From the NCBI GenBank assembly GCA_026388755.1, contig JAPLJE010000691.1:1-5849 (forward strand): a DNA stretch of 5,849 nt. The letters run 5' to 3'. The notes below the pieces were generated by a model. It was not told the origin of the DNA, made no database searches, and worked only from the letters and a program-made list of their open reading frames with translations. The position numbers and the translations under genes were made by a program. This document shows positions 1-5,840 of this stretch, piece after piece. Position 1 is the stretch's first letter, and each line of letters opens with the position of its first letter. This DNA is from Deltaproteobacteria bacterium (GTDB lineage Bacteria; Desulfobacterota; Desulfobacteria; Desulfobacterales; Desulfatirhabdiaceae).

Positions 1-1
1 A

Positions 2-616
2 AAAGCATTCAAGCCGGTTGGCGCCAGCGAAGACGTCAGTGTGGATGTCCGCATCATCGCCGCCACCAACAAAATCCTTGAAGAAGAAGTGATTGCCGGA
101 CGATTCAGAGAAGATTTATTTTACCGCCTGAATGTGATCGGTATCCGCATGCCGTCCCTAAAAGAGCGAAAAGAAGACATCCGCCTGCTTGCCCATCATT
201 TTCTGGAGAAATTTTCCCACCAAATGGGCAAGGAAATCACAAAATTGTCTTCATATGCCATTGATCTGCTGAATAAATATGATTTCCCCGGTAATATCCG
301 AGAGCTTGAAAACCTCATTGAACGCAGCGTTGCGCTCTCCAATACCAATATTATCCTGCCCGAAAGCCTGGCCATTTCCCTTCACAAACAGATCCACAAG
401 CGCCGCTGGATCGAAGGCATCAAAAACAAGCGGTTCGATCTGGACGATGTTGAAAACGGTGTTTCTCTGGATAACATCCTCGAAGAAATCGAAAAAGGCT
501 ATGTCGAAAAAGCCATGGAGCTGGCCAGAGGCGATAAAACCCGTGCCGCGGAGCTTCTCCAGATCAACCTGCGATCTCTGCGGTACCGTCTGGACAAACT
601 GTCCATCAAAAAATAA
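2..616 (+). CDS. pilR: PilR-like sigma-54-dependent response regulator, C-terminal part (5' end outside window)
   Basis: This is the last 204 residues of an NtrC-family enhancer-binding protein. The reading frame is open from base 2, so the GTG at 41 is an internal valine and not a start. Numbering visible residues from base 2, the sequence shows the sensor I strand (RIIAATN, 17-23), the GRFREDLFYRLNV segment with candidate arginine fingers R36 and R42, and the sensor II motif FPGNIREL (95-102). A linker follows, then a Fis-type helix-turn-helix from about 165 to the end. The final SLRYRLDKL is typical of PilR rather than NtrC. The receiver domain, Walker A and B motifs and GAFTGA loop lie upstream, outside the window. 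Proteins of this family hydrolyse ATP to remodel sigma-54 RNA polymerase. PilR, normally paired with the membrane kinase PilS, activates pilin transcription. The sigma-54 promoter and pilin gene just downstream support this assignment. No clear terminator follows the stop codon. Confidence 0.9.
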   Translation, partial: KAFKPVGASEDVSVDVRIIAATNKILEEEVIAGRFREDLFYRLNVIGIRMPSLKERKEDIRLLAHHFLEKFSHQMGKEITKLSSYAIDLLNKYDFPGNIRELENLIERSVALSNTNIILPESLAISLHKQIHKRRWIEGIKNKRFDLDDVENGVSLDNILEEIEKGYVEKAMELARGDKTRAAELLQINLRSLRYRLDKLSIKK

Positions 617-979
617 ACCCTCTCGGATTTTGATCAGGCTGAATCACGTTTTAGATACTGAGTTGGAAGATGGGGAAAAATGAAAAAGCTGACACTATTT
701 TTACCCGGATGTTCTGGTGGATCGAACGACACAATATGATAACAAAGTATAGAAATCCAGAAAATATCGCTTGCATAAAGGGCAATTCTTTGGCAGTTAT
801 GACCGCAGGTGAAGAACGATGTGTTTGGCAGCTCTCATTGCCAAATTTTGTCAGACAAGTGACGAAAATTGGCATGCCGTCAACCCACCTCCATCGTTCC
901 AGTCACACCGAAGAATGAAATTTTTTCATAACCTGTAGACATAAAACTTAAAAAACATAAAACCATCATTATTCGACCA
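617..979. other. Intergenic region between pilR and the pilin promoter
   Basis: I see no convincing gene in this stretch. The longest open frame (670-918, + strand) would encode 82 residues, but it has no recognisable domain and no good ribosome binding site. The region contains a cluster of TGGCA-type repeats, described separately, followed by an AT-rich run at about 940-977 just upstream of the promoter. Such AT-rich DNA is common where bending brings an upstream activator to sigma-54 polymerase. I could not find a clean match to the IHF consensus. The best reading is a regulatory region for the downstream pilin. Confidence 0.6.
789..874. promoter_or_regulatory. Candidate upstream activator region: repeated TTTGGCA/TGCCAAA motifs
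   Basis: TTTGGCAG occurs at 789-796 and again at 824-831. TGCCAAA lies at 839-845 and ATTGGCA at 868-874. The middle copies form a perfect 7-bp inverted repeat (824-830 with 839-845, 8-base spacer). The last two form a longer imperfect dyad (839-852 with 861-874, 12 of 14 positions complementary plus one G-T pair). Inside the second dyad is a small perfect palindrome, TTGTC-A-GACAA (848-858), containing the TGTC core reported for Pseudomonas PilR sites. The cluster lies roughly 130-220 bp upstream of the predicted transcription start, a normal distance for a sigma-54 enhancer. Binding by PilR is inferred; another regulator is possible. Confidence 0.4.
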
Positions 980-995
980 TGGCATATTCATTGCA
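980..995 (+). promoter_or_regulatory. Sigma-54 (-24/-12) promoter for pilin 1
   Basis: The sequence TGGCATATTCATTGCA matches the sigma-54 consensus TGGCAYR-N4-TTGCW at every defined position. GG is at 981-982 and GC at 993-994, with the required 10-base spacing. This predicts transcription starting near 1006, which leaves a leader of about 68 bases before the pilin ATG. The adjacent PilR-type activator, which works only with sigma-54 polymerase, makes the call strong. A second ATGCCA at 1003-1008 forms an inverted repeat with TGGCAT at 980-985. Confidence 0.9.
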
Positions 996-1060
996 TGTAT
1001 TCATGCCAAAGACTAACAGAACAAACAACAACCGTTCCATTCATAATTGATCATTCATTC

Positions 1061-1068
1061 AAGGAGGT
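1061..1068 (+). promoter_or_regulatory. Strong ribosome binding site for pilin 1
   Basis: AAGGAGGT is a full match to the anti-Shine-Dalgarno sequence. It sits six bases before the ATG at 1074, counting from the end of GGAGG. It decides the start: the upstream in-frame TTG at 1047 would place this site inside the coding sequence. None of the other three downstream genes has a comparable site, which fits pilin 1 being the abundant product. Confidence 0.92.
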
Positions 1069-1073
1069 TTACT

Positions 1074-1484
1074 ATGCTACAGAAAATGACCCGCACCAAT
1101 GAAAAAGGTTTCACCCTGATCGAGCTCATGATCGTTATCGCCATTATCGGTATTCTGGCTGCGATCGCCATTCCCAACTTCATCTCTTATCGTAACAAAG
1201 CTTTCTGCAGCGCTACAGAATCGGATGCTAACGGCATTGCTGCAGCGATTTCCGATTATTTTGCCGTTCCCAGCCATACCTCAACCCCAACAGGCCTTGC
1301 GTATACGACAACCAACCTTAATACGTTTACCATTACCGGCGCTGATCCCAACTTGAATATCACCATCACGGTTACGGATGCCAGCGGCCGATGCCCTGCA
1401 GATTATACCGGCGCAGCAACAACAGCAGTAAATCCAAAGGGATACTGGACGGGTCAAGTATATACAAAGCTTATCAATCCGTAA
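1074..1484 (+). CDS. pilA: Type IV prepilin, probable major pilin (pilin 1)
   Basis: This encodes a 136-residue type IVa prepilin, the subunit of the pilus fibre. A 12-residue leader ([12 protein letters not shown]) ends in the glycine expected for cleavage by prepilin peptidase PilD. The mature protein then starts with Phe13 (to be N-methylated) and has the conserved Glu at mature position 5 (E17). The hydrophobic helix [18 protein letters not shown] is followed by IPNF. The globular part has two cysteines, C45 and C107, which could form a disulfide. It also has a Ser/Thr-rich stretch (67-88, 11 of 22 residues), a plausible site for O-linked sugars. A mature length of 124 residues is on the short side for type IVa pilins but well above the very short Geobacter-type PilA. 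The sigma-54 promoter, perfect ribosome binding site and following strong terminator suggest a highly expressed, separately terminated transcript. A pseudopilin is possible but less likely next to pilR. Confidence 0.93.
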   Translation: MLQKMTRTNEKGFTLIELMIVIAIIGILAAIAIPNFISYRNKAFCSATESDANGIAAAISDYFAVPSHTSTPTGLAYTTTNLNTFTITGADPNLNITITVTDASGRCPADYTGAATTAVNPKGYWTGQVYTKLINP

Positions 1485-1508
1485 TTTTTTATAATAATTT
1501 TTTATAAT
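1483..1508 (+). repeat. 13-bp perfect tandem duplication at the pilin 1 stop codon
   Basis: AATTTTTTATAAT is present twice, back to back (1483-1495 and 1496-1508). The first copy begins within the TAA stop codon. The repeat leads directly into the A-run of the terminator. It is most simply a replication-slippage duplication in AT-rich DNA. The T-runs could also add weak U-tracts. Confidence 0.85.
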
Positions 1509-1509
1509 A

Positions 1510-1544
1510 AAAAAAAAGGGGGGGGTATCTCTCCCCTTTTTTTT
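1510..1544 (+). terminator. Intrinsic terminator after pilin 1
   Basis: An A-run and G-run (A1510-1517, G1518-1521) can pair with C1533-1536 and T1537-1544. This gives a 12-bp stem around an 11-base loop that is itself partly G-rich. The stem's 3' side is a run of eight T, followed by AATTTTTTA, giving the U-tract. The A-run on the 5' side means it could also act on the opposite strand. It separates the pilin from the downstream membrane-protein gene, so downstream expression would depend on read-through or a separate promoter. Confidence 0.88.
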
Positions 1545-1614
1545 AATTTTTTATTCCGATTTATGTTTGTATTTCCCCCATAGCCTATAAAAAAAGACAG
1601 CATCGGGTTTATCA

Positions 1615-3720
1615 ATGACCTCCGATAATACCTCTAACAGGATGAAGCCAACCACCTGTTTCGGGTATTTTCTTATCTTATTCATCTGTGTTATCGTCTA
1701 CTCCAATTCATTCCATGCCTCATGGCATCTCGATGATTATTCGAATATTATCAACAATCCAACCATACACATATCCAATCTTTCCCAGGGCTCTCTATTC
1801 CGGGCAGCCGGCTTGTTTCAAAATCTGAATTCTACCCATAACGGCATTCAATTCCGGCCAATTGCTTTTCTCACTTTTGCCATCAACTGGTATGCCGGAA
1901 AAGATCAGCCCGCCGGATATCATGTTGTAAACATTTCCCTTCATATACTATGTGCGGCAATCCTGTTTTTTTTACTGAAATCCCTGTTTTTAACACCCAA
2001 TTTATCAGATTACTGCGAAGAGGATGAACAGAACATCGCTCTGCTGACCGCTGCTCTCTGGGCTATTCACCCGATTCAAATCCAGGCGGTCACCTATATT
2101 GTTCAGCGTATGGCACTGCTTGCTACACTGATTTATATCTCCGGCCTGCTTTGCTATGTTCAGGCCAGAATCCAAACGGAAAAAACGGTGAAATTTGGTC
2201 TGTTTTCGGGATGCATCCTATGTCTGCTGCTGGCTGTGGGATCCAAGGAAAACGCTGTTATTTTTCCCCTTTCACTGGCACTTACCGAAATTGTGTTTTT
2301 TAAAAACCTTTCCATGGGAACCCATCGCAAAACCAGCTTTTACATCATTATTGCCGCAATAATAACCACTGGAATTCTTTCCGCTTTGGTGGCTTATTCC
2401 ACAATGCCAAACCCTATGGCATTCATTAACCGGATATCAGTAGTCCGACCCTTCACCCCGATGGAACGTTTGCTGACCGAATCCCGGGTCATCATCGGAT
2501 ACTTATCCCAGATTTTCTGCCCGTTGCTCACCCGATTCTCCATCGAACATTCTGTAGCCATATCCACATCGCTATGGGATCCGATCACAACACTGGCTTC
2601 CATCATATTGATTTCAGGGCTATTGGTGCTTTCACTTTTCCAATTACGAAATATGCCGATTCTTTCTTTCAGCATTTTATTTTTTTTATTAAATCATATT
2701 ATTGAATCGACCGTCATTCCCCTGGAGCTGGTATTTGAACATCGCAATCATCTGCCGTCCGCCTTTATTTTTTTCCCGATTGCCACGGCAGGAATCAAGG
2801 GACTACGATATTATCAGCGGATGCGCCGGAAACCCATGTTTCTAATCTGTTTTACCGTAATGACCTTTTTTCTGATCGTACTTGGCGTAACCACCTATCT
2901 GCGAAATCAGGTGTGGGCTACAGAGAAAACTTTGTGGGAAGATGCCATGATCAAGGCCCCTTTTTCCGCAAGGCCCTATGGACGACTGGCATGGTACTAC
3001 GAGACGAAAGGGCAATACAATAAGGCAATGGGCCTTTATGAAGCTTCTTTGTCAAAACAGTGGGCGAACCCTTCCTCCGCTTCCATAACTCTTTCGAATA
3101 TGGCCGGAATTTATGCGGCCCAGCAGAATTATGAAAAAGCACTGGTTCTGTATGATCGTTCCATCGCAACGGATCCGACTTATACCAAGGCTCTGTATGA
3201 CAAAGCTCAGATACTGACCACTCTGGGGGAATGGGACCAAGCGAAAGAAATCATGGTATCCCTGATTTCAATGGGAAAGCCCATATGGAATGATTTGAAC
3301 CTGATGGGATTCATTCTTATGAAACAAGGTCTGACTGAAGATGCTCTAGAATATTTCAGAAATGCAAATAAACTGTCGCCCCAGAATGTGATGATATTTG
3401 TCAATATCGGAACTTCTTTCAGCATGATGGGGCAATACCAGAAAGCCGACTGGTTTTTGAAGCAGGCCAATCAAATGACAACAGGAAACATCATTCCGTT
3501 GTTTTGTTTATTGGACAATCACATCAAAGCCGGAAATGGTGACGCTCTGAATACCGATGTGAATGAATTGGTCAAAAATTTCAGTATAGAATATATCCAA
3601 GACACACTTCAGCAGCTTTCCCATAGCAAATCGATGGTCCCCATTTCCACCAAAGCCGTCTCAACTTTTATTGCTGAAAATCTCAGATCTCGGTCAGACA
3701 CCTTATTACGAACGGAATAA
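1615..3720 (+). CDS. TMTC-like GT-C membrane protein with C-terminal TPRs (putative pilin glycosyltransferase 1)
   Basis: This is a 701-residue polytopic membrane protein. The first helix (about 16-33) is followed by HLDDYSNIINNP (38-49). An acidic pair in the first external loop is the hallmark of GT-C glycosyltransferases, which use lipid-linked sugar donors. Further family-like features are F80-R81-P82, an H103-x2-N106-x3-H110 helix, HPIQ (152-155), S210-K211-E212 and EHRNHLPS (375-382). Roughly ten or eleven hydrophobic segments end near residue 427, before VW(433-434)...TL. The rest is soluble and contains about five TPR-like repeats (about 453-620, clearest at 491-524 and 558-590) plus a less regular tail. 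The layout matches eukaryotic TMTC O-mannosyltransferases, whose TPRs face the ER lumen. By analogy the TPRs here would be periplasmic and able to reach the pilin head domain. The ATG at 1615 has only a weak upstream GGG and no good Shine-Dalgarno site. The donor sugar and acceptor are unknown, and a non-enzymatic pilus-assembly role cannot be excluded. Confidence 0.75.
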   Translation: MTSDNTSNRMKPTTCFGYFLILFICVIVYSNSFHASWHLDDYSNIINNPTIHISNLSQGSLFRAAGLFQNLNSTHNGIQFRPIAFLTFAINWYAGKDQPAGYHVVNISLHILCAAILFFLLKSLFLTPNLSDYCEEDEQNIALLTAALWAIHPIQIQAVTYIVQRMALLATLIYISGLLCYVQARIQTEKTVKFGLFSGCILCLLLAVGSKENAVIFPLSLALTEIVFFKNLSMGTHRKTSFYIIIAAIITTGILSALVAYSTMPNPMAFINRISVVRPFTPMERLLTESRVIIGYLSQIFCPLLTRFSIEHSVAISTSLWDPITTLASIILISGLLVLSLFQLRNMPILSFSILFFLLNHIIESTVIPLELVFEHRNHLPSAFIFFPIATAGIKGLRYYQRMRRKPMFLICFTVMTFFLIVLGVTTYLRNQVWATEKTLWEDAMIKAPFSARPYGRLAWYYETKGQYNKAMGLYEASLSKQWANPSSASITLSNMAGIYAAQQNYEKALVLYDRSIATDPTYTKALYDKAQILTTLGEWDQAKEIMVSLISMGKPIWNDLNLMGFILMKQGLTEDALEYFRNANKLSPQNVMIFVNIGTSFSMMGQYQKADWFLKQANQMTTGNIIPLFCLLDNHIKAGNGDALNTDVNELVKNFSIEYIQDTLQQLSHSKSMVPISTKAVSTFIAENLRSRSDTLLRTE

Positions 3721-3721
3721 C

Positions 3722-4114
3722 ATGAGACCATTATCTGAAAAGATCAACAAAAACGGCTTCACTCTGATCGAAATTCTGGTAGTAATCGCCATTATCGGCA
3801 TTCTTGCAACCATCGCTGTCCCAAATTTTATAGCATATCGCCAGCAGAGCATTTGCGTCGAGGTTGAAGAAGACGCCTATAGCCTGTGTTTGGCTGTCAA
3901 CAGCTATTTTTCATCTCCAACCAACACATCGCTAACCGGCCTGACCCCTGCCCAAGTGGGCTTCAGTTTTTCAGGTTTTGGTGAACAGAAGAATACCGGG
4001 ACCATCGGTGGCACGATTGATAATATTATCATCCAGGTTACGGATGGCAGCGGCAGATGTCAGGGAAACCGTCCGGGGTGGACAGATCATGTCTATACCA
4101 AGATCATAAAGTAA
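3722..4114 (+). CDS. Type IV prepilin, second paralog (pilin 2)
   Basis: This encodes a 130-residue prepilin paralogous to pilin 1. The 12-residue leader MRPLSEKINKNG ends in Gly before Phe13, with Glu at mature position 5 (E17) and a helix containing [18 protein letters not shown]. An in-frame ATG at 3671 lies inside the preceding gene and would add 17 residues to the leader. The 3722 start gives the same leader length as pilin 1 and is preferred. Cysteines C45 and C113 correspond to the pair in pilin 1, and there is an extra C56. Both pilins end with a shared pattern: VTDxSGRC, then a Gly/Trp region, then VYTKxI. A Ser/Thr-rich patch (64-75) occupies the place of the longer one in pilin 1. 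The start codon is one base after the preceding stop (TAACATG), with only a weak GGAA before it. Translation is therefore probably coupled to the membrane protein and modest. It may be a minor or alternative pilin. Confidence 0.9.
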   Translation: MRPLSEKINKNGFTLIEILVVIAIIGILATIAVPNFIAYRQQSICVEVEEDAYSLCLAVNSYFSSPTNTSLTGLTPAQVGFSFSGFGEQKNTGTIGGTIDNIIIQVTDGSGRCQGNRPGWTDHVYTKIIK

Positions 4115-4157
4115 ACAGCAAGCTGCCACAAAAGAGTTATTTGTCCAGGAACTGTAA

Positions 4158-4184
4158 ATAAATTTCATCAGTAGAAAAATTTAT
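4158..4184 (+). repeat. AT-only inverted repeat overlapping the start codon of the second membrane-protein gene
   Basis: ATAAATTT (4158-4165) and AAATTTAT (4177-4184) are perfect reverse complements separated by 11 bases. The right arm includes the first two bases of the ATG at 4183. The stem has no G-C pairs and would be weak in RNA. A chance match in AT-rich DNA is quite possible. Confidence 0.35.
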
Positions 4185-5733
4185 GAGCTATCAAAGCAAT
4201 TCAAGTAATAAGATTGAATTATGGATTAAGGTCGGACTGTTTGTTTTTGTTTTTATTGCGTTCAGCCATACCATGAAATCGGAATTTCTTTTGCTTGATG
4301 ATGATCTCAACGTATATAAAAATCCAACTTTTAATAACATTGAGTTAAAAACATTTTTTAAGCTATGGGCACAACCCTATGAGCATCTTTATATCCCTGT
4401 AACTTATAGCCTTTGGGCAATATTGTATTCATTCTCCAATAGAATATCAGGAGGTATTTACCCGGTTTACTTCCATTTTTCCAATATGCTGATACACGCG
4501 ATTAATACAATAATCGTATTCAGCATCATTAAAAGAATAATCAACTATAACATACCGGATGAACTGAAAACTTATATTATTGCATTAGTCGGAGCCATTT
4601 TTTTTGCAGTACATCCCATACAGACAGAGCCCGTTGCTTGGATCTCAGGTATGAAAGACATTCTGTATACATTTTTTGCCTTGCTTTCCCTGTGCTATTA
4701 TCTTGATGACGCTGACAAAGAAAAAAGTAAAAATAGTATTATCTCAAAAAAACATATCGCTTTTGTTTTGTTTGTTTTAGCAATATGTTCCAAACCTACG
4801 GCAGTTATATTGCCGTTTATTATTGTGTCGTTAGAAGTTTTCATCTTCAAAAAGCCGATAATATCAACAGTCAATCTATTGCCATGGATAATCGTATCTG
4901 TCGCTCTGATAATACTCGCAAAAAACCTGATGCCTCCACCACCGGAAAAAGAATACCTGCCTTGGCATTTGAGGCCGGTATTAGCGATTGACACCATGTT
5001 GTTTTATCTGAGAAAAATACTATGGCCATCGGAATTTATTCATGATTACGGAAGAACAATAAAAGCTGCCTCTTCTAATTTGGTTATTTTTTACTTCTCG
5101 ACTGCCTTTGTTGCTATCTTGCTTTATGTTCAAACAAAAATTAAAGCAGCAAAGCTGTTGATCGTTTTTTTGATCGTTTTTTTTATATCCATCCTTCCTT
5201 ATTCAGGCATTATTCCATTTGAATTTCAAAGACTGTCAACCGTGGCAGACAGATATGCCTACTTCGGGGTTTTTATTTTTTGCCTGTTTCTATGTATAGC
5301 TCTAAATAAACTAAAAACATCCATGAAGACATTAATATCTTTAGCCGTAATATTGACAGCATTTTTCACATTCAAAACCATAACGAATCTAAAAGTATGG
5401 GAAAATGATATTACTTTAGGTGAACATACCCTGAAATATAATTCTTCGAGTACTATCTCTTATATCAATATCGGAATCAAGAAGGCTTCAAATGGTTTAT
5501 TTGACGAAGCGATAACCAATTATCAAAATGCTATAAATATCGATCCAGATGCTGAGCTCGCATATTTCAATATGGGAATCGCATTGGCCGCAAAAGGAAA
5601 TATTCAAGAAGCTTTACTTCAAACTGAAAAATTAAAAAAGATTCAACCACAAAAGGCTGAAAACCTTAAGGAAACAATCTTCAGTATTAAAAGGAAACTT
5701 GACAGCATTCCAGCTCGGGTTCCGGCTATGTAA
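4183..5733 (+). CDS. TMTC-like GT-C membrane protein with short TPR tail (putative pilin glycosyltransferase 2)
   Basis: This 516-residue polytopic membrane protein is related to the product of 1615-3720. After the first helix (about 14-30) comes LLDDDLNVYKNP (37-48). Aligned with the first protein it gives a shared DDxxN[IV]xxNP motif. Other shared features are H98-x2-N101-x3-H105, HPIQTEPVAW (144-153), S203-K204 and VWENDITLGE (405-414), which aligns with VWATEKTLWE in the paralog. It differs in lacking the Arg of the RP motif (I71-P72), in SKP instead of SKE, and in having ADRYAYF (355-361) where the paralog has EHRNHLPS. ADRYAY is closer to the form I recall for TMTC and many bacterial homologues. 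Only about two TPRs follow the membrane part (about 424-456 and 457-490), so the tail is about 180 residues shorter. It starts 68 bases after pilin 2 with no terminator between, so it is probably co-transcribed. It has no good ribosome binding site and is markedly AT-rich. The sugar-transfer function is inferred. Confidence 0.72.
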   Translation: MSYQSNSSNKIELWIKVGLFVFVFIAFSHTMKSEFLLLDDDLNVYKNPTFNNIELKTFFKLWAQPYEHLYIPVTYSLWAILYSFSNRISGGIYPVYFHFSNMLIHAINTIIVFSIIKRIINYNIPDELKTYIIALVGAIFFAVHPIQTEPVAWISGMKDILYTFFALLSLCYYLDDADKEKSKNSIISKKHIAFVLFVLAICSKPTAVILPFIIVSLEVFIFKKPIISTVNLLPWIIVSVALIILAKNLMPPPPEKEYLPWHLRPVLAIDTMLFYLRKILWPSEFIHDYGRTIKAASSNLVIFYFSTAFVAILLYVQTKIKAAKLLIVFLIVFFISILPYSGIIPFEFQRLSTVADRYAYFGVFIFCLFLCIALNKLKTSMKTLISLAVILTAFFTFKTITNLKVWENDITLGEHTLKYNSSSTISYINIGIKKASNGLFDEAITNYQNAINIDPDAELAYFNMGIALAAKGNIQEALLQTEKLKKIQPQKAENLKETIFSIKRKLDSIPARVPAM

Positions 5734-5815
5734 ACATCCGATACCACGCGAAGTCTCGTCACGTATATAGCTACAGCAATCACAAAAAAACAGGTTTGTG
5801 TCTACAGATTTGACT

Positions 5816-5840
5816 GGCCTTCAGAGAGGGGTCGAAGGCC
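5816..5840. repeat. Short hairpin near the right edge
   Basis: GGCCTTC (5816-5822) and GAAGGCC (5834-5840) form a perfect 7-bp inverted repeat with an 11-base loop. No T-run follows on either strand, so it is not a standard intrinsic terminator. It could be a factor-assisted terminator for the operon or part of a leader for the next gene. The surrounding 5734-5849 shows no gene. Confidence 0.4.

Noticed and set aside
41..616. GTG at 41 as the true start of the regulator
   Set aside because: The frame is open to the window edge and the upstream residues (KAFKPVGASEDVS) continue the AAA+ domain, so the gene starts outside the window.
680..739. Mini-frame starting MKKLTLFLPGCSGG, which looks like the start of a lipoprotein signal with a cysteine
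   Set aside because: It stops after 19 residues and has no downstream continuation. It is too short to support as a gene or as a clear remnant.
791..843. TGGC...GC pairs starting at 791 and 826 as extra sigma-54 promoters
   Set aside because: The GG to GC spacing is 11 rather than 10 bases, which sigma-54 does not tolerate well, and the -12 elements do not match cleanly.
670..918. 82-residue open frame in the gap between pilR and pilin 1
   Set aside because: It has no recognisable domain, no good ribosome binding site and an unremarkable composition. It overlaps the likely activator-binding region, so it is probably a chance open frame.
1047..1073. Upstream TTG start for pilin 1
   Set aside because: It would put the perfect Shine-Dalgarno site inside the coding sequence. 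The ATG at 1074 has ideal spacing and gives a normal leader.
1586..1591. TATAAA as a -10 box for the first membrane-protein gene
   Set aside because: No -35-like element lies at 16-18 bases upstream (TTGTAT is only 13 bases away), so it cannot be told from AT-rich background.
3671..3721. Upstream ATG start for pilin 2
   Set aside because: It overlaps the preceding gene by about 50 bases and gives a 29-residue leader. The start at 3722 gives a 12-residue leader equal to that of pilin 1.
4115..4182. Terminator between pilin 2 and the second membrane-protein gene
   Set aside because: Only a 4-bp CAGC/GCTG hairpin is present, with no T-run, so the genes are more likely co-transcribed.
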